From Spirochaetota bacterium (lineage in GTDB: Bacteria; Spirochaetota; UBA4802; UBA5368): a stretch of 12,666 nucleotides of DNA. The notes under the pieces were generated by a model. That model was not told where the DNA came from. It did not search any database and worked only from the letters and a program-made list of their open reading frames with translations. Location: contig JAGODA010000065.1 in assembly GCA_017998475.1 (NCBI GenBank), forward strand, positions 1 through 12,666, in the 5' to 3' direction. Position 1 is the stretch's first letter; each line of letters begins with the position of its first letter. Of the stretch, positions 7,801-12,666 are shown one piece after another. The position numbers and the translations under genes were made by a program.

Positions 7801-9099
7801 GCCGGTCCCCGCGGAACAGGCTTCGTTCATGGCGTAATCGATGGGGACCCTGTTTTTAAGGAGCACGTACTTGGCGTCCTGCCCACCGATCTCGAAAATC
7901 GTGTCGATGTCGGGCTGATAGTAGGTGGTCCCCACCGCGTGGGCGATGATCTCGTTGTACACCGCCGGGGTCTCCAGGAACACCCCCAGAATCTCGCGGG
8001 AGGAGCCCGTGGTGGCCGCCAGGCTTATCCGGATGGGCGCATCACCGATATCCTCGCGGATCTGCTTCTTGATCTCGACAATGCACTGCTTGAGGGCCTT
8101 CACGGGGTCCCCGTGCGTACGCCCGTAATAGGACGCTGTAATCTCGTCCGTTTCGATGTCGATGAGGCAGGCCTTTGTCGTCGTCGAGCCGCCGTCTACG
8201 CCAAGGATGTACTCGCGACCGGCGCGTACCTTTGTCTTGCGGGAGGGGATAAAGGTCACGCGGCCCTCCGCCGTTTTCAGGCTCGTGAAGCGCGCGAACT
8301 GCACGCTGTGCCCGCGTGTAAGCCTGTCCGCCGGCGGAAGCGCGCTCCCCGTTTCGCGCGCGAGGAGCGCCGCGCCGTACGCCTCGAAGAAGGGGGCGAT
8401 TCCCGGTACGATGAATTCGACATCGGGAAGCTTTTCCGACAGGAAGCTCACGACATAGGGATTGCGCGTCACGCCGCCGGTAAGCATAACGCGGCCGCGC
8501 TCCATGCGGGCGCGCTTGAGGAAATCGGCCACCTTGATGGCCATAACATTACTCAGCGACAGGATGATATCGCCCTTGGTGGCCTCTCCCTTGTTGAGCC
8601 GGTGCGTGCAGTCGCTCTTCATGAAGACGGAGCACCGCGAGGAAAGCTTGTGAACCCGGCAGCCCGGTTCGAGGCGATCGACGGCGTCCAGCCCCATGTC
8701 CATCCGGCCGAGCTGCTGTTTGAAAAACTCTCCTGTTCCCGATGCGCACTTGTTTCCGGAGAAACTCGTTATAATCCGTTTACTTTCATTGACGGTGTAG
8801 ACCACCAGATCCTCGCCGCCCAGCGAGACCACCGCGTCCACCTCTTCCTCAAGGTCGCCGAGCGCCGCTTCGACGCAGATCGGTTCAATGACGCTCGAGA
8901 TGTTGAGCAGATAGCGGCCCTCGGTCCCCGTAACGAGAGCGCGAACGCCCTCCGGCATTTCCCTGAACGAAAGGATCCTCGAGAGCGTACCGAGGAAGTT
9001 CCCCTCGTGGGGCACCACTTCGCTCCAGAGGATCTCGTTCCCCTCAAGCATGACCGCCTTGACGTTCGACGAGCCTATATTGATGCCGAGCGTGCGCAT
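4789..9099 (-). CDS. Giant 2-hydroxyacyl-CoA dehydratase activase-type ATPase/reductase (two BcrAD/BadFG modules + DUF2229/HgdB-like)
   Basis: The 1436-residue product has two ASKHA ATPase modules. Module 1 shows GINIGSSNVKAVML (5-18), GGED (94-97), KCASGTG (Cys118), SRCSVF (Cys156) and LTGGV (206-210). Module 2 shows GVDGGSTTTKACL (300-312), EIGGQDAKY (403-411), ACSAGTG (Cys428), EHCSAF (Cys469) and LQGGVAKN (518-525). Each module has both cysteines that hold the bridging [4Fe-4S] cluster in HgdC-type activases. A CKACDNYC...C motif follows (Cys590, 593, 597, 615), then a DUF2229/HgdB-like region with SGYCFP (Cys707), NFCPI (Cys748), NFSCAPDSF (Cys916), GKECLPSH (Cys1056) and TGPCRTGQY (Cys1092). 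Such proteins are thought to couple ATP hydrolysis to electron transfer onto a low-potential iron-sulfur cluster, as in dehydratase activation or the double-cubane-cluster reductases. The substrate is unknown and no dehydratase subunits are nearby. GGAGGA precedes the ATG by 7 nt. The gene lies 64 nt downstream of the HsdS-like gene. Confidence 0.93.
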   Translation of the reverse strand: MRTLGINIGSSNVKAVMLEGNEILWSEVVPHEGNFLGTLSRILSFREMPEGVRALVTGTEGRYLLNISSVIEPICVEAALGDLEEEVDAVVSLGGEDLVVYTVNESKRIITSFSGNKCASGTGEFFKQQLGRMDMGLDAVDRLEPGCRVHKLSSRCSVFMKSDCTHRLNKGEATKGDIILSLSNVMAIKVADFLKRARMERGRVMLTGGVTRNPYVVSFLSEKLPDVEFIVPGIAPFFEAYGAALLARETGSALPPADRLTRGHSVQFARFTSLKTAEGRVTFIPSRKTKVRAGREYILGVDGGSTTTKACLIDIETDEITASYYGRTHGDPVKALKQCIVEIKKQIREDIGDAPIRISLAATTGSSREILGVFLETPAVYNEIIAHAVGTTYYQPDIDTIFEIGGQDAKYVLLKNRVPIDYAMNEACSAGTGSFLEESCRGDLSIEHAHEIAPVALAAERPLKFGEHCSAFINSDIRKAIQQGATREDITAGLVTSIVSNYLNRVVGNRTIGNGIVLQGGVAKNEAVPLAFAMLLGKNILVPPDPELMGCFGVGLLAAQKLSEGFLEKGSYDLDAILATEIVGEREFQCKACDNYCPIRVLVVNGHRYMFGGRCNKYANMRKKKSFDEAEVVDYVERRNDLMFVECAPDPDSFNSRCGHTVGIPRCFSVYTLWPFYSHFFHELGVRAVLSTEISPGGIARVESGYCFPAEIAHGAVQAAFDARPDYLFLPHFRDMESYESDVHANFCPITQGLPYYIRQAFPEIPDERVLCPVVSFKYGEEKALEPFIELGERLGFGEKEVRAAFAVALERQRDYAVKAAELGREALETARGAKRPVIALLGRPYNAFTPDANMGIPRKFTSRGCTIIPFDILPFENEAIFANMYWYYGQQDMKASRLVRNEDNLFVTYITNFSCAPDSFMLHYLRWNMGTKPFLVLELDSHTADAGVDTRVEAFLDIIEGYRSKHTEIAAERFDNGLRFVVKKDGLYVRRVSTGETMPLRDNPRIKLLLANMGRLSTELLAASLRSAGISAEAMPLADVPTLQLARNHASGKECLPSHLVLGEALRFFGSDRYRKDEIYLLFVPTTTGPCRTGQYFVFYENLFKDLRLDNVVVVTLDSDNSYNELGPDFSKHAWWGLVISDYMKDVETSLRACAEDPAAAMRTYDGLWHRLIAVAEKDVRGVLPVLEDIVAEITRIPLKRTIDECPRVLVVGEIYVRRDDFAVDELIQHFSARGIIGKVSGITEWIYYCDHVRRHEILKRLRLVPWYLRPFSKELREFLGWKLEAMYKHRVEHRVAAVLKKTGLLPETPHDMDRIMDNAERYFVSDELHSEISVSSGVAATAMMDGYSGVVNIAPFACLIGRVIEGILTPWARERHYPVMSVEIDGNLLPPGIINKLDIFMLNVLRFKENPDVSSLVEPGGGKREMLSRMTGLG

Positions 9100-9163
9100 G
9101 ACCGTTCCTCCATCGATGATGCAACGGGTGTATGCAAATACAGGAAAAAATGTCTATTATTTT

Positions 9164-9955
9164 TTATTCGTCTTGGGCGCGTATAAAGTTGGCCCGGATC
9201 GAGCGGATCCGCGAGAGCGCGTCCTCTCCGGCCACAATCTCCCCGGAAAGCGCGAGCAGAATGTCGGCAATGCGCTTCTGCTCGGAAATCGGCGGAAGCT
9301 TGATCATGAGACGCCGCAGAAGCTCGAGGTCTATCGCCATCTCGCCGCTGCCTGCGTTCAGCGTGTAGAGCACACCCGACTGGAAATAGGAGTGCAGCAC
9401 ATTGTTGAGGTAAAACGGCTCGCATACCCCGGGGTCCGCGGATATCCTCACGCAGCCGGGGCCGAGTATGCCTCCGGGAAAAAAGACCGGCATGATCGCC
9501 GACGCGCCGGCGTACTCGCCCTTTACCGCCATCACGATGTCGGATCCGGCGACGGCAAACTCGGCGAGCTTTTTCGCCCGGTCCTTTGCGACCGCCCCGC
9601 AGCGCTTTTCGAGCAGGCGCAGAGACCCGACGCACTCCGGGATGATAACCGGCACCACGGCCGCCACGTCACCCGCGCCCGGAAGCGAGGCCGGACCTTC
9701 GACGATCTTCCGTCCGGCGAGCGCCTCCTGCAGGGGAACAACGCGCCACGAATCGGGAATGCGCCCCGCGGGGCTCTCTTTGAACCGGGCGTGTCCTATC
9801 CCGTCCGAGAGCAGGCGTTCCATCAGACGGTGCTTGTACTCGAAGATGCGGCCTATGAGCTCTTCGATGGAGCGCGCGGAAAGGTCCGCGGCCTCAATCA
9901 CCTCACCTGCATCGAGGGTCGGCTCCTCTTCAATGTCCATCAGATCATCGTCCAT
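9164..9955 (-). CDS. Orphan half-length HsdS-like protein (single target-recognition domain)
   Basis: The 263-residue product begins with an acidic stretch (1-20), then a helical segment (24-51) running into LMERLLSDGIGHARFKES (44-61) and GRIPDSW (64-70). That is the classic junction between the central conserved helix and second target-recognition domain of type I specificity subunits. GSDIVMAVKGEYAG (137-150) and PFYLNNVLHSYFQSG (180-194) fit the recognition domain, and IKLPPISEQKRIADIL (218-233) is its hallmark ending. A short distal helix closes the protein. Full HsdS proteins have about 400 residues and two recognition domains, so this is a half subunit, a form that can work as a homodimer. 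No HsdM or HsdR gene is in the window, so DNA binding outside restriction, or action with a distant methylase, is possible. I chose the ATG at 9955 (GGAGGA 7 nt upstream). A TTG one codon earlier is less likely. It heads the unit with the reductase gene. Confidence 0.82.
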   Translation of the reverse strand: MDDDLMDIEEEPTLDAGEVIEAADLSARSIEELIGRIFEYKHRLMERLLSDGIGHARFKESPAGRIPDSWRVVPLQEALAGRKIVEGPASLPGAGDVAAVVPVIIPECVGSLRLLEKRCGAVAKDRAKKLAEFAVAGSDIVMAVKGEYAGASAIMPVFFPGGILGPGCVRISADPGVCEPFYLNNVLHSYFQSGVLYTLNAGSGEMAIDLELLRRLMIKLPPISEQKRIADILLALSGEIVAGEDALSRIRSIRANFIRAQDE

Positions 9956-9997
9956 CAACGGCTCCTCCGGCGGTGCGCTGTGCGTACTATCAAATGG

Positions 9998-10025
9998 ATT
10001 TTACATGGGCGGCCGTCCGCGTCAA
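9998..10025 (-). promoter_or_regulatory. Sigma70-type promoter for the HsdS-like/reductase unit
   Basis: On the minus strand, TTGACG (10025-10020, five of six) and TAAAAT (10003-9998, five of six) are separated by 16 nt. Transcription would start near 9991, about 36 nt before the HsdS-like ATG. This is the best promoter match in the window. Its -35 lies inside the loop of the inverted repeat at 10014-10040. I see no comparably good promoter for the divergent plus-strand gene. Confidence 0.6.
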
Positions 10026-10040
10026 GAGATTTCCCGGACG
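10014..10040. repeat. Inverted repeat CGTCCG-N15-CGGACG flanking the -35 box, possible operator
   Basis: Two perfect 6-bp half-sites (10014-10019 and 10035-10040) are centred 21 bp apart, about two helical turns. They bracket the -35 element of the minus-strand promoter in a divergent intergenic region. The arrangement fits binding of a dimeric regulator. On the plus strand the second arm is followed by TTTTT (10041-10045), so a weak plus-strand terminator with a 15-nt loop is the alternative reading. Six-base arms can arise by chance in GC-rich DNA. Confidence 0.3.
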
Positions 10041-10108
10041 TTTTTATGCTTGATTCCGTTCCACGCGCGGCCGACACTGCGCGACGGCACTTAATAAGGA
10101 GTGGATAT

Positions 10109-10930
10109 ATGAATCTTTTTACAATCGACGGGACACGATGCACGCGATGCGGAGCATGCGTTGATGAATGCCCCGCCCGCATCATCGCCCTTGCCGACAG
10201 ACAGTCCCTGCCCGAAACCGTCCCGGGAGGCGAAGAACTCTGCATTTCCTGCGGTCACTGCGTTGCCGTCTGCCCGCACGGGGCGCTCTCCCTCCACGCG
10301 ATGCCGGTGGAGGACTGCACGTTGATCACCGAGCGCACTGACGATCCGGCGTTCGCCGAGCGGTTCCTCCGCTCGCGCCGTTCCATCAGGTCCTATAAAA
10401 AACAGTCCGTAGACAAGCCGACAATAGAACGGCTGATCGACATCGCGCGGCACGCGCCGTCCGGCCATAACTCGCAGCCGCTCGAATGGCTGGTAGTGTA
10501 CGACCAGGACAAAACGCGCGGCCTCGCCGGGCTCGTTGTGGAGTGGATGCGAGCCGTCCTGCGCGATTTTCCCGAGCAGGCAAAGGCCGTGCACATGGAC
10601 CTTATAATAGCGGGCTGGGAGATGGGTATCGACGCCGTCCTGCGCGGAGCGCCGCATCTGGTGCTCTGCCACGCCCCGAAGGACAACATGATGGCGCGCC
10701 CGGCCGGCACAATAGCCATTGCATACCTGGAGCTCGCTGCGCCCTCGCTCGGGCTGGGGAGCTGCTGTTCGGGTTTCTTCGACGCCGCCCTCGGGTTCTA
10801 CCCGCCGCTCGCCGAGGCGGTGGGGCTCCCTCAAGGGCACGCCGGATTCGGCTCGGCCATTCTGGGCTATCCGAGGCACCGCTACCACCGCATGCCGCGA
10901 CGGAATCCGGCGAAAATCACGTGGAAATGA
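10109..10930 (+). CDS. Ferredoxin-nitroreductase fusion (2x[4Fe-4S] + FMN nitroreductase)
   Basis: The 273-residue product starts with a two-cluster ferredoxin domain: CTRCGACVDECP (Cys11, 14, 17, 21) and CISCGHCVAVCP (Cys45, 48, 51, 55). From about residue 85 a nitroreductase-family flavin domain follows, with the FMN-phosphate motif RSRRSIRSY at 88-96 and APSGHNSQP at 116-124 near the flavin. Such fusions are common in anaerobes and probably pass electrons from ferredoxin-type donors through the clusters to FMN and an unknown acceptor. It should be cytoplasmic, since no signal peptide is visible. The start is set by TAAGGAG at 10095-10101, 7 nt before the ATG. The open frame extends far upstream, but that part is antisense to the HsdS-like and reductase genes and is not coding. 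The stop overlaps the next start as ATGA, so it is coupled to the HAD phosphatase. Confidence 0.92.
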   Translation: MNLFTIDGTRCTRCGACVDECPARIIALADRQSLPETVPGGEELCISCGHCVAVCPHGALSLHAMPVEDCTLITERTDDPAFAERFLRSRRSIRSYKKQSVDKPTIERLIDIARHAPSGHNSQPLEWLVVYDQDKTRGLAGLVVEWMRAVLRDFPEQAKAVHMDLIIAGWEMGIDAVLRGAPHLVLCHAPKDNMMARPAGTIAIAYLELAAPSLGLGSCCSGFFDAALGFYPPLAEAVGLPQGHAGFGSAILGYPRHRYHRMPRRNPAKITWK

Positions 10931-11577
10931 ACCGACCGTCTCCGAGACTCGCGCGGGCCGTCTTCTGCGATTTCGACGGCACCATCACCTCGGAGGAAAG
11001 CTTTCTCGGGATGTTCCGGAATTTCGCTCCGGAGGTGTATCGCGAGGTCGGTCCCGAGATGCAGGCGCTTCGCATGACCATCCGCGAGGGCGTGAGGCGC
11101 ATCGTCGACTCGATCCCCGCCGCGCTCTACCCGGACATACTCGAATACGTGCGCACCATCCCCATCCGTCCGGGCTTCGTCGAGCTCATCGATTATCTCG
11201 ATTCCCGCGGCGTGCCATTTATCGTCATATCGGGGGGCCTGCGCGGCATGGTCGAGTCGCGTCTCGGCGACCTCACTGCGCGCGTACACGCCATTCACGC
11301 GCCCGACGTGGACGTCTCCGGCGAGCGCCTCCGCGTATACTCCGACTTCGAGCGCGCAGGCGAGCTCATGGCGAAGGCCGACGTCATCGCGCGGTACGCG
11401 CCCTCCGAGTCCGTCTGCGTCGGCGACGGCCCCACCGACCTCACCATGGCGCAGGCCGCCGATCTCGTCTTTGCCCGCGACGGCCTCGCCCGCTTTATGG
11501 AACACATGAAAAGACCCTACCTGGCATGGGACGATTTCAACGACGTGCGCGTCGCGCTCAAGCAGCGCTGGGGATAG
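10927..11577 (+). CDS. MtnX-like HAD-IB family phosphatase
   Basis: The 216-residue product carries all four HAD motifs: DFDGT (Asp15 nucleophile, Asp17 acid/base), VISGG (Ser102), Lys150 in AKAD, and GDGPTDL (Asp167 and Asp171 for Mg2+). The C1-type helical cap lies between motifs I and II at about 22-80. The pattern fits the HAD-IB group that holds MtnX (2-hydroxy-3-keto-5-methylthiopentenyl-1-phosphate phosphatase of methionine salvage) and SerB-like phosphoserine phosphatases. No other methionine-salvage gene is visible, so the substrate is open. The ATG overlaps the nitroreductase stop as ATGA. The frame stays open further upstream, but that region is covered by the nitroreductase gene. 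A small GCGCT/AGCGC hairpin spans the stop codon but lacks a T-run. Confidence 0.88.
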   Translation: MNRPSPRLARAVFCDFDGTITSEESFLGMFRNFAPEVYREVGPEMQALRMTIREGVRRIVDSIPAALYPDILEYVRTIPIRPGFVELIDYLDSRGVPFIVISGGLRGMVESRLGDLTARVHAIHAPDVDVSGERLRVYSDFERAGELMAKADVIARYAPSESVCVGDGPTDLTMAQAADLVFARDGLARFMEHMKRPYLAWDDFNDVRVALKQRWG

Positions 11578-11599
11578 CGCCCGCCGAGGGGAAAAATCC

Positions 11600-11627
11600 T
11601 TGCAACGACACCGGTGCGTGATAGCAT
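11600..11627 (+). promoter_or_regulatory. Weak candidate promoter for the MFS transporter gene
   Basis: TTGCAA (11600-11605) and TAGCAT (11622-11627) are separated by 16 nt, each matching four of six consensus bases. The spacer contains the palindrome CACCGGTG (11610-11617), a possible operator. A start near 11634 would exclude the upstream in-frame ATG at 11629 and agree with the start chosen at 11665. The MFS gene could instead be read through from the HAD gene. Confidence 0.25.
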
Positions 11628-11664
11628 CATGCGCCGCGTCACCCTTCACCCCGGAGACACCACA

Positions 11665-12666
11665 ATGAAATCCACGGCACCGCAGCGCGCGGCTCTGGTC
11701 ATCGCCACACTCGCGGCATTTATCACCCCCTTCATGGGGTCGGCCGTCAACATCGCCCTGCCGGCGATCGGGACGGAGTTCGCGATCGACGCCGTACTCC
11801 TCAACTGGGTTTCGACCGCGTTCATACTGGCCTCGGCGATGTTCCTGGTGCCCATGGGACGCCTGGCCGACATGCGCGGAAGGAAGCGCGTCTTCATGGC
11901 CGGGATGGCCGTCTACTCGGCCGCGTCGCTCGCCGCGCCCCTCGCGTCCACGGCCTCCGCGCTCATCGCCTGCCGCGTCGCCCAGGGTATCGGAAGCGCC
12001 ATGACCTTCGGCACCGGCCTCCCGATTCTCATTTCGGTCTTCCCGCCCGAGCGGCGCGGCCGCGTGCTGGGAATCAATGTCGCTGCCGTCTACCTTGGGC
12101 TGTCGATGGGCCCCTTTCTCGGCGGGCTCATCACGCACTACCTGGGCTGGCGATATATCTTCCTCGCCACCGTGCCCATGGGCGTCGCGATACTGATACT
12201 CGTCCCCGTATACCTGAAAGGTGAATGGGCCGAGGCGAAGGGGGAGCGCTTCGACCTCGGCGGGTCGCTCGTGTACGGGGCCGGCCTGGCCGCGCTCATG
12301 TACGGTTTCTCGCGCCTGCCGTCGACGCCGGGGATCGTGCTTTCGCTCGCCGGCGCGGCGGCGCTCTTCGTCTTTTATCGAATTGAGATTTCCATCGCCA
12401 CACCCGTCATGAACATGGCGCTCTTTCGCGACAACGTGGTCTTCGCGATGTCGAATTTCGCCGCACTCATCAATTACAGCGCAACTTTCGCCTCGGGCTT
12501 TCTGCTGAGCCTGTATTTACAGTACATCAAGGCCATGACCCCGGAGAGCGCCGGCATGATCCTCGTGTCGCAACCGGCGGTGATGGCCCTCCTCTCGCCG
12601 CTTGCGGGGAGCCTCTCTGACCGCATCGAGCCGCGGGTCGTCGCCTCAATCGGCATGGCCCTTACC
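11665..12666 (+). CDS. MFS transporter, DHA2 (EmrB/QacA-like) drug:H+ antiporter family, 3' end beyond window
   Basis: The visible 334 residues run off the right edge and contain successive hydrophobic helices from residue 8 on. MFS signatures are present: ALPAIG (31-36) after the first helix, motif A GRLADMRGRKRVF (65-77) in the 2-3 loop, motif B RVAQG (104-108), and the antiporter motif C GLSMGPFLGG (145-154), followed by GWRYIF (161-166), typical of DHA2 exporters. A second motif-A-like GSLSDR lies at 315-320. Most DHA2 proteins have about 14 helices and 450-500 residues, so roughly a third is missing. It likely exports a small toxic compound or drug across the inner membrane by proton antiport, but the substrate cannot be read. 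The ATG at 11665 has GGAG 8 nt upstream. An in-frame ATG at 11629 has no such site. Confidence 0.92.
   Translation, partial: MKSTAPQRAALVIATLAAFITPFMGSAVNIALPAIGTEFAIDAVLLNWVSTAFILASAMFLVPMGRLADMRGRKRVFMAGMAVYSAASLAAPLASTASALIACRVAQGIGSAMTFGTGLPILISVFPPERRGRVLGINVAAVYLGLSMGPFLGGLITHYLGWRYIFLATVPMGVAILILVPVYLKGEWAEAKGERFDLGGSLVYGAGLAALMYGFSRLPSTPGIVLSLAGAAALFVFYRIEISIATPVMNMALFRDNVVFAMSNFAALINYSATFASGFLLSLYLQYIKAMTPESAGMILVSQPAVMALLSPLAGSLSDRIEPRVVASIGMALT

Noticed and set aside
5107..9186. Two long plus-strand open frames (5107-7143 and 7279-9186) opposite the reductase gene
   Set aside because: They mirror the codon structure of the minus-strand reductase, show no recognisable motif, and lack ribosome-binding sites.
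10050..10078. TTGATT-N17-GACACT as promoter of the nitroreductase gene
   Set aside because: The -10 matches only three of six bases, too weak to annotate. The position relative to the start is sensible, but nothing else supports it.
9050..10108. N-terminal extension of the nitroreductase frame back to 9050
   Set aside because: The added part is antisense to the HsdS-like and reductase genes and crosses the divergent promoter. The Shine-Dalgarno site and the ferredoxin Cys motif place the start at 10109.
10486..10926. N-terminal extension of the HAD phosphatase frame back to 10486
   Set aside because: It overlaps the nitroreductase domain in another frame. The HAD motif I begins 15 residues after the ATG at 10927, which is in ATGA overlap.
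11565..11580. GCGCT/AGCGC hairpin over the HAD stop codon as a terminator
   Set aside because: The stem is only 5 bp and is followed by CCGCCGAGGGG without a T-run, so it is not a convincing terminator.
10882..12138. Minus-strand open frame of 418 codons opposite the HAD and MFS genes
   Set aside because: Low-complexity D/G/R/H-rich translation opposite two well-identified genes, so a shadow.

Overview
The window is GC-rich and densely coded, with no RNA gene, insertion sequence, CRISPR array or prophage signal that I can see. The gene content suggests a Gram-negative, double-membraned anaerobe or facultative anaerobe: an AsmA-like envelope protein, two lipoproteins, a giant 2-hydroxyacyl-CoA dehydratase-activase-type reductase and a ferredoxin-nitroreductase fusion. 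The lipoprotein that combines a YnbE-like segment with DUF1318, next to an AsmA-like protein, recalls Spirochaetota (Leptospira-type) genomes. That placement is an inference from memory with moderate to low confidence.

Left part, minus strand (1-4654): a tightly coupled three-gene envelope operon read right to left. It holds a 952-residue AsmA-like inner-membrane-anchored protein, a 205-residue DUF1318 lipoprotein, and a TolB-like beta-propeller lipoprotein that runs off the left edge. Both junctions are ATGA stop/start overlaps. A sigma70-like promoter candidate lies upstream at 4723-4751. By analogy with YdbH-YnbE-YdbL of Escherichia coli, the first two products may form or maintain a lipid-transport bridge between the membranes.

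Middle, minus strand (4754-10025): a second transcription unit with a good promoter match (TTGACG-N16-TAAAAT at 9998-10025). It contains an orphan half-sized HsdS-like (type I restriction specificity) protein and then a 1436-residue iron-sulfur ATPase/reductase with two tandem BcrAD/BadFG activase modules and a DUF2229/HgdB-like C-terminal half. Tandem hairpins followed by a T-run end the unit at the reductase stop codon. No HsdM, HsdR, dehydratase or CoA-transferase gene is in view.

Right part, plus strand (10109-12666): a ferredoxin-nitroreductase fusion translationally coupled (ATGA) to an MtnX-like HAD phosphatase, then after a short gap a DHA2-type MFS exporter that is cut by the right edge. 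No gene-free stretch exceeds 300 bases. The largest are the divergent intergenic region 9956-10108, which holds a promoter and an inverted repeat, and 4655-4788, which holds a terminator and a promoter candidate.
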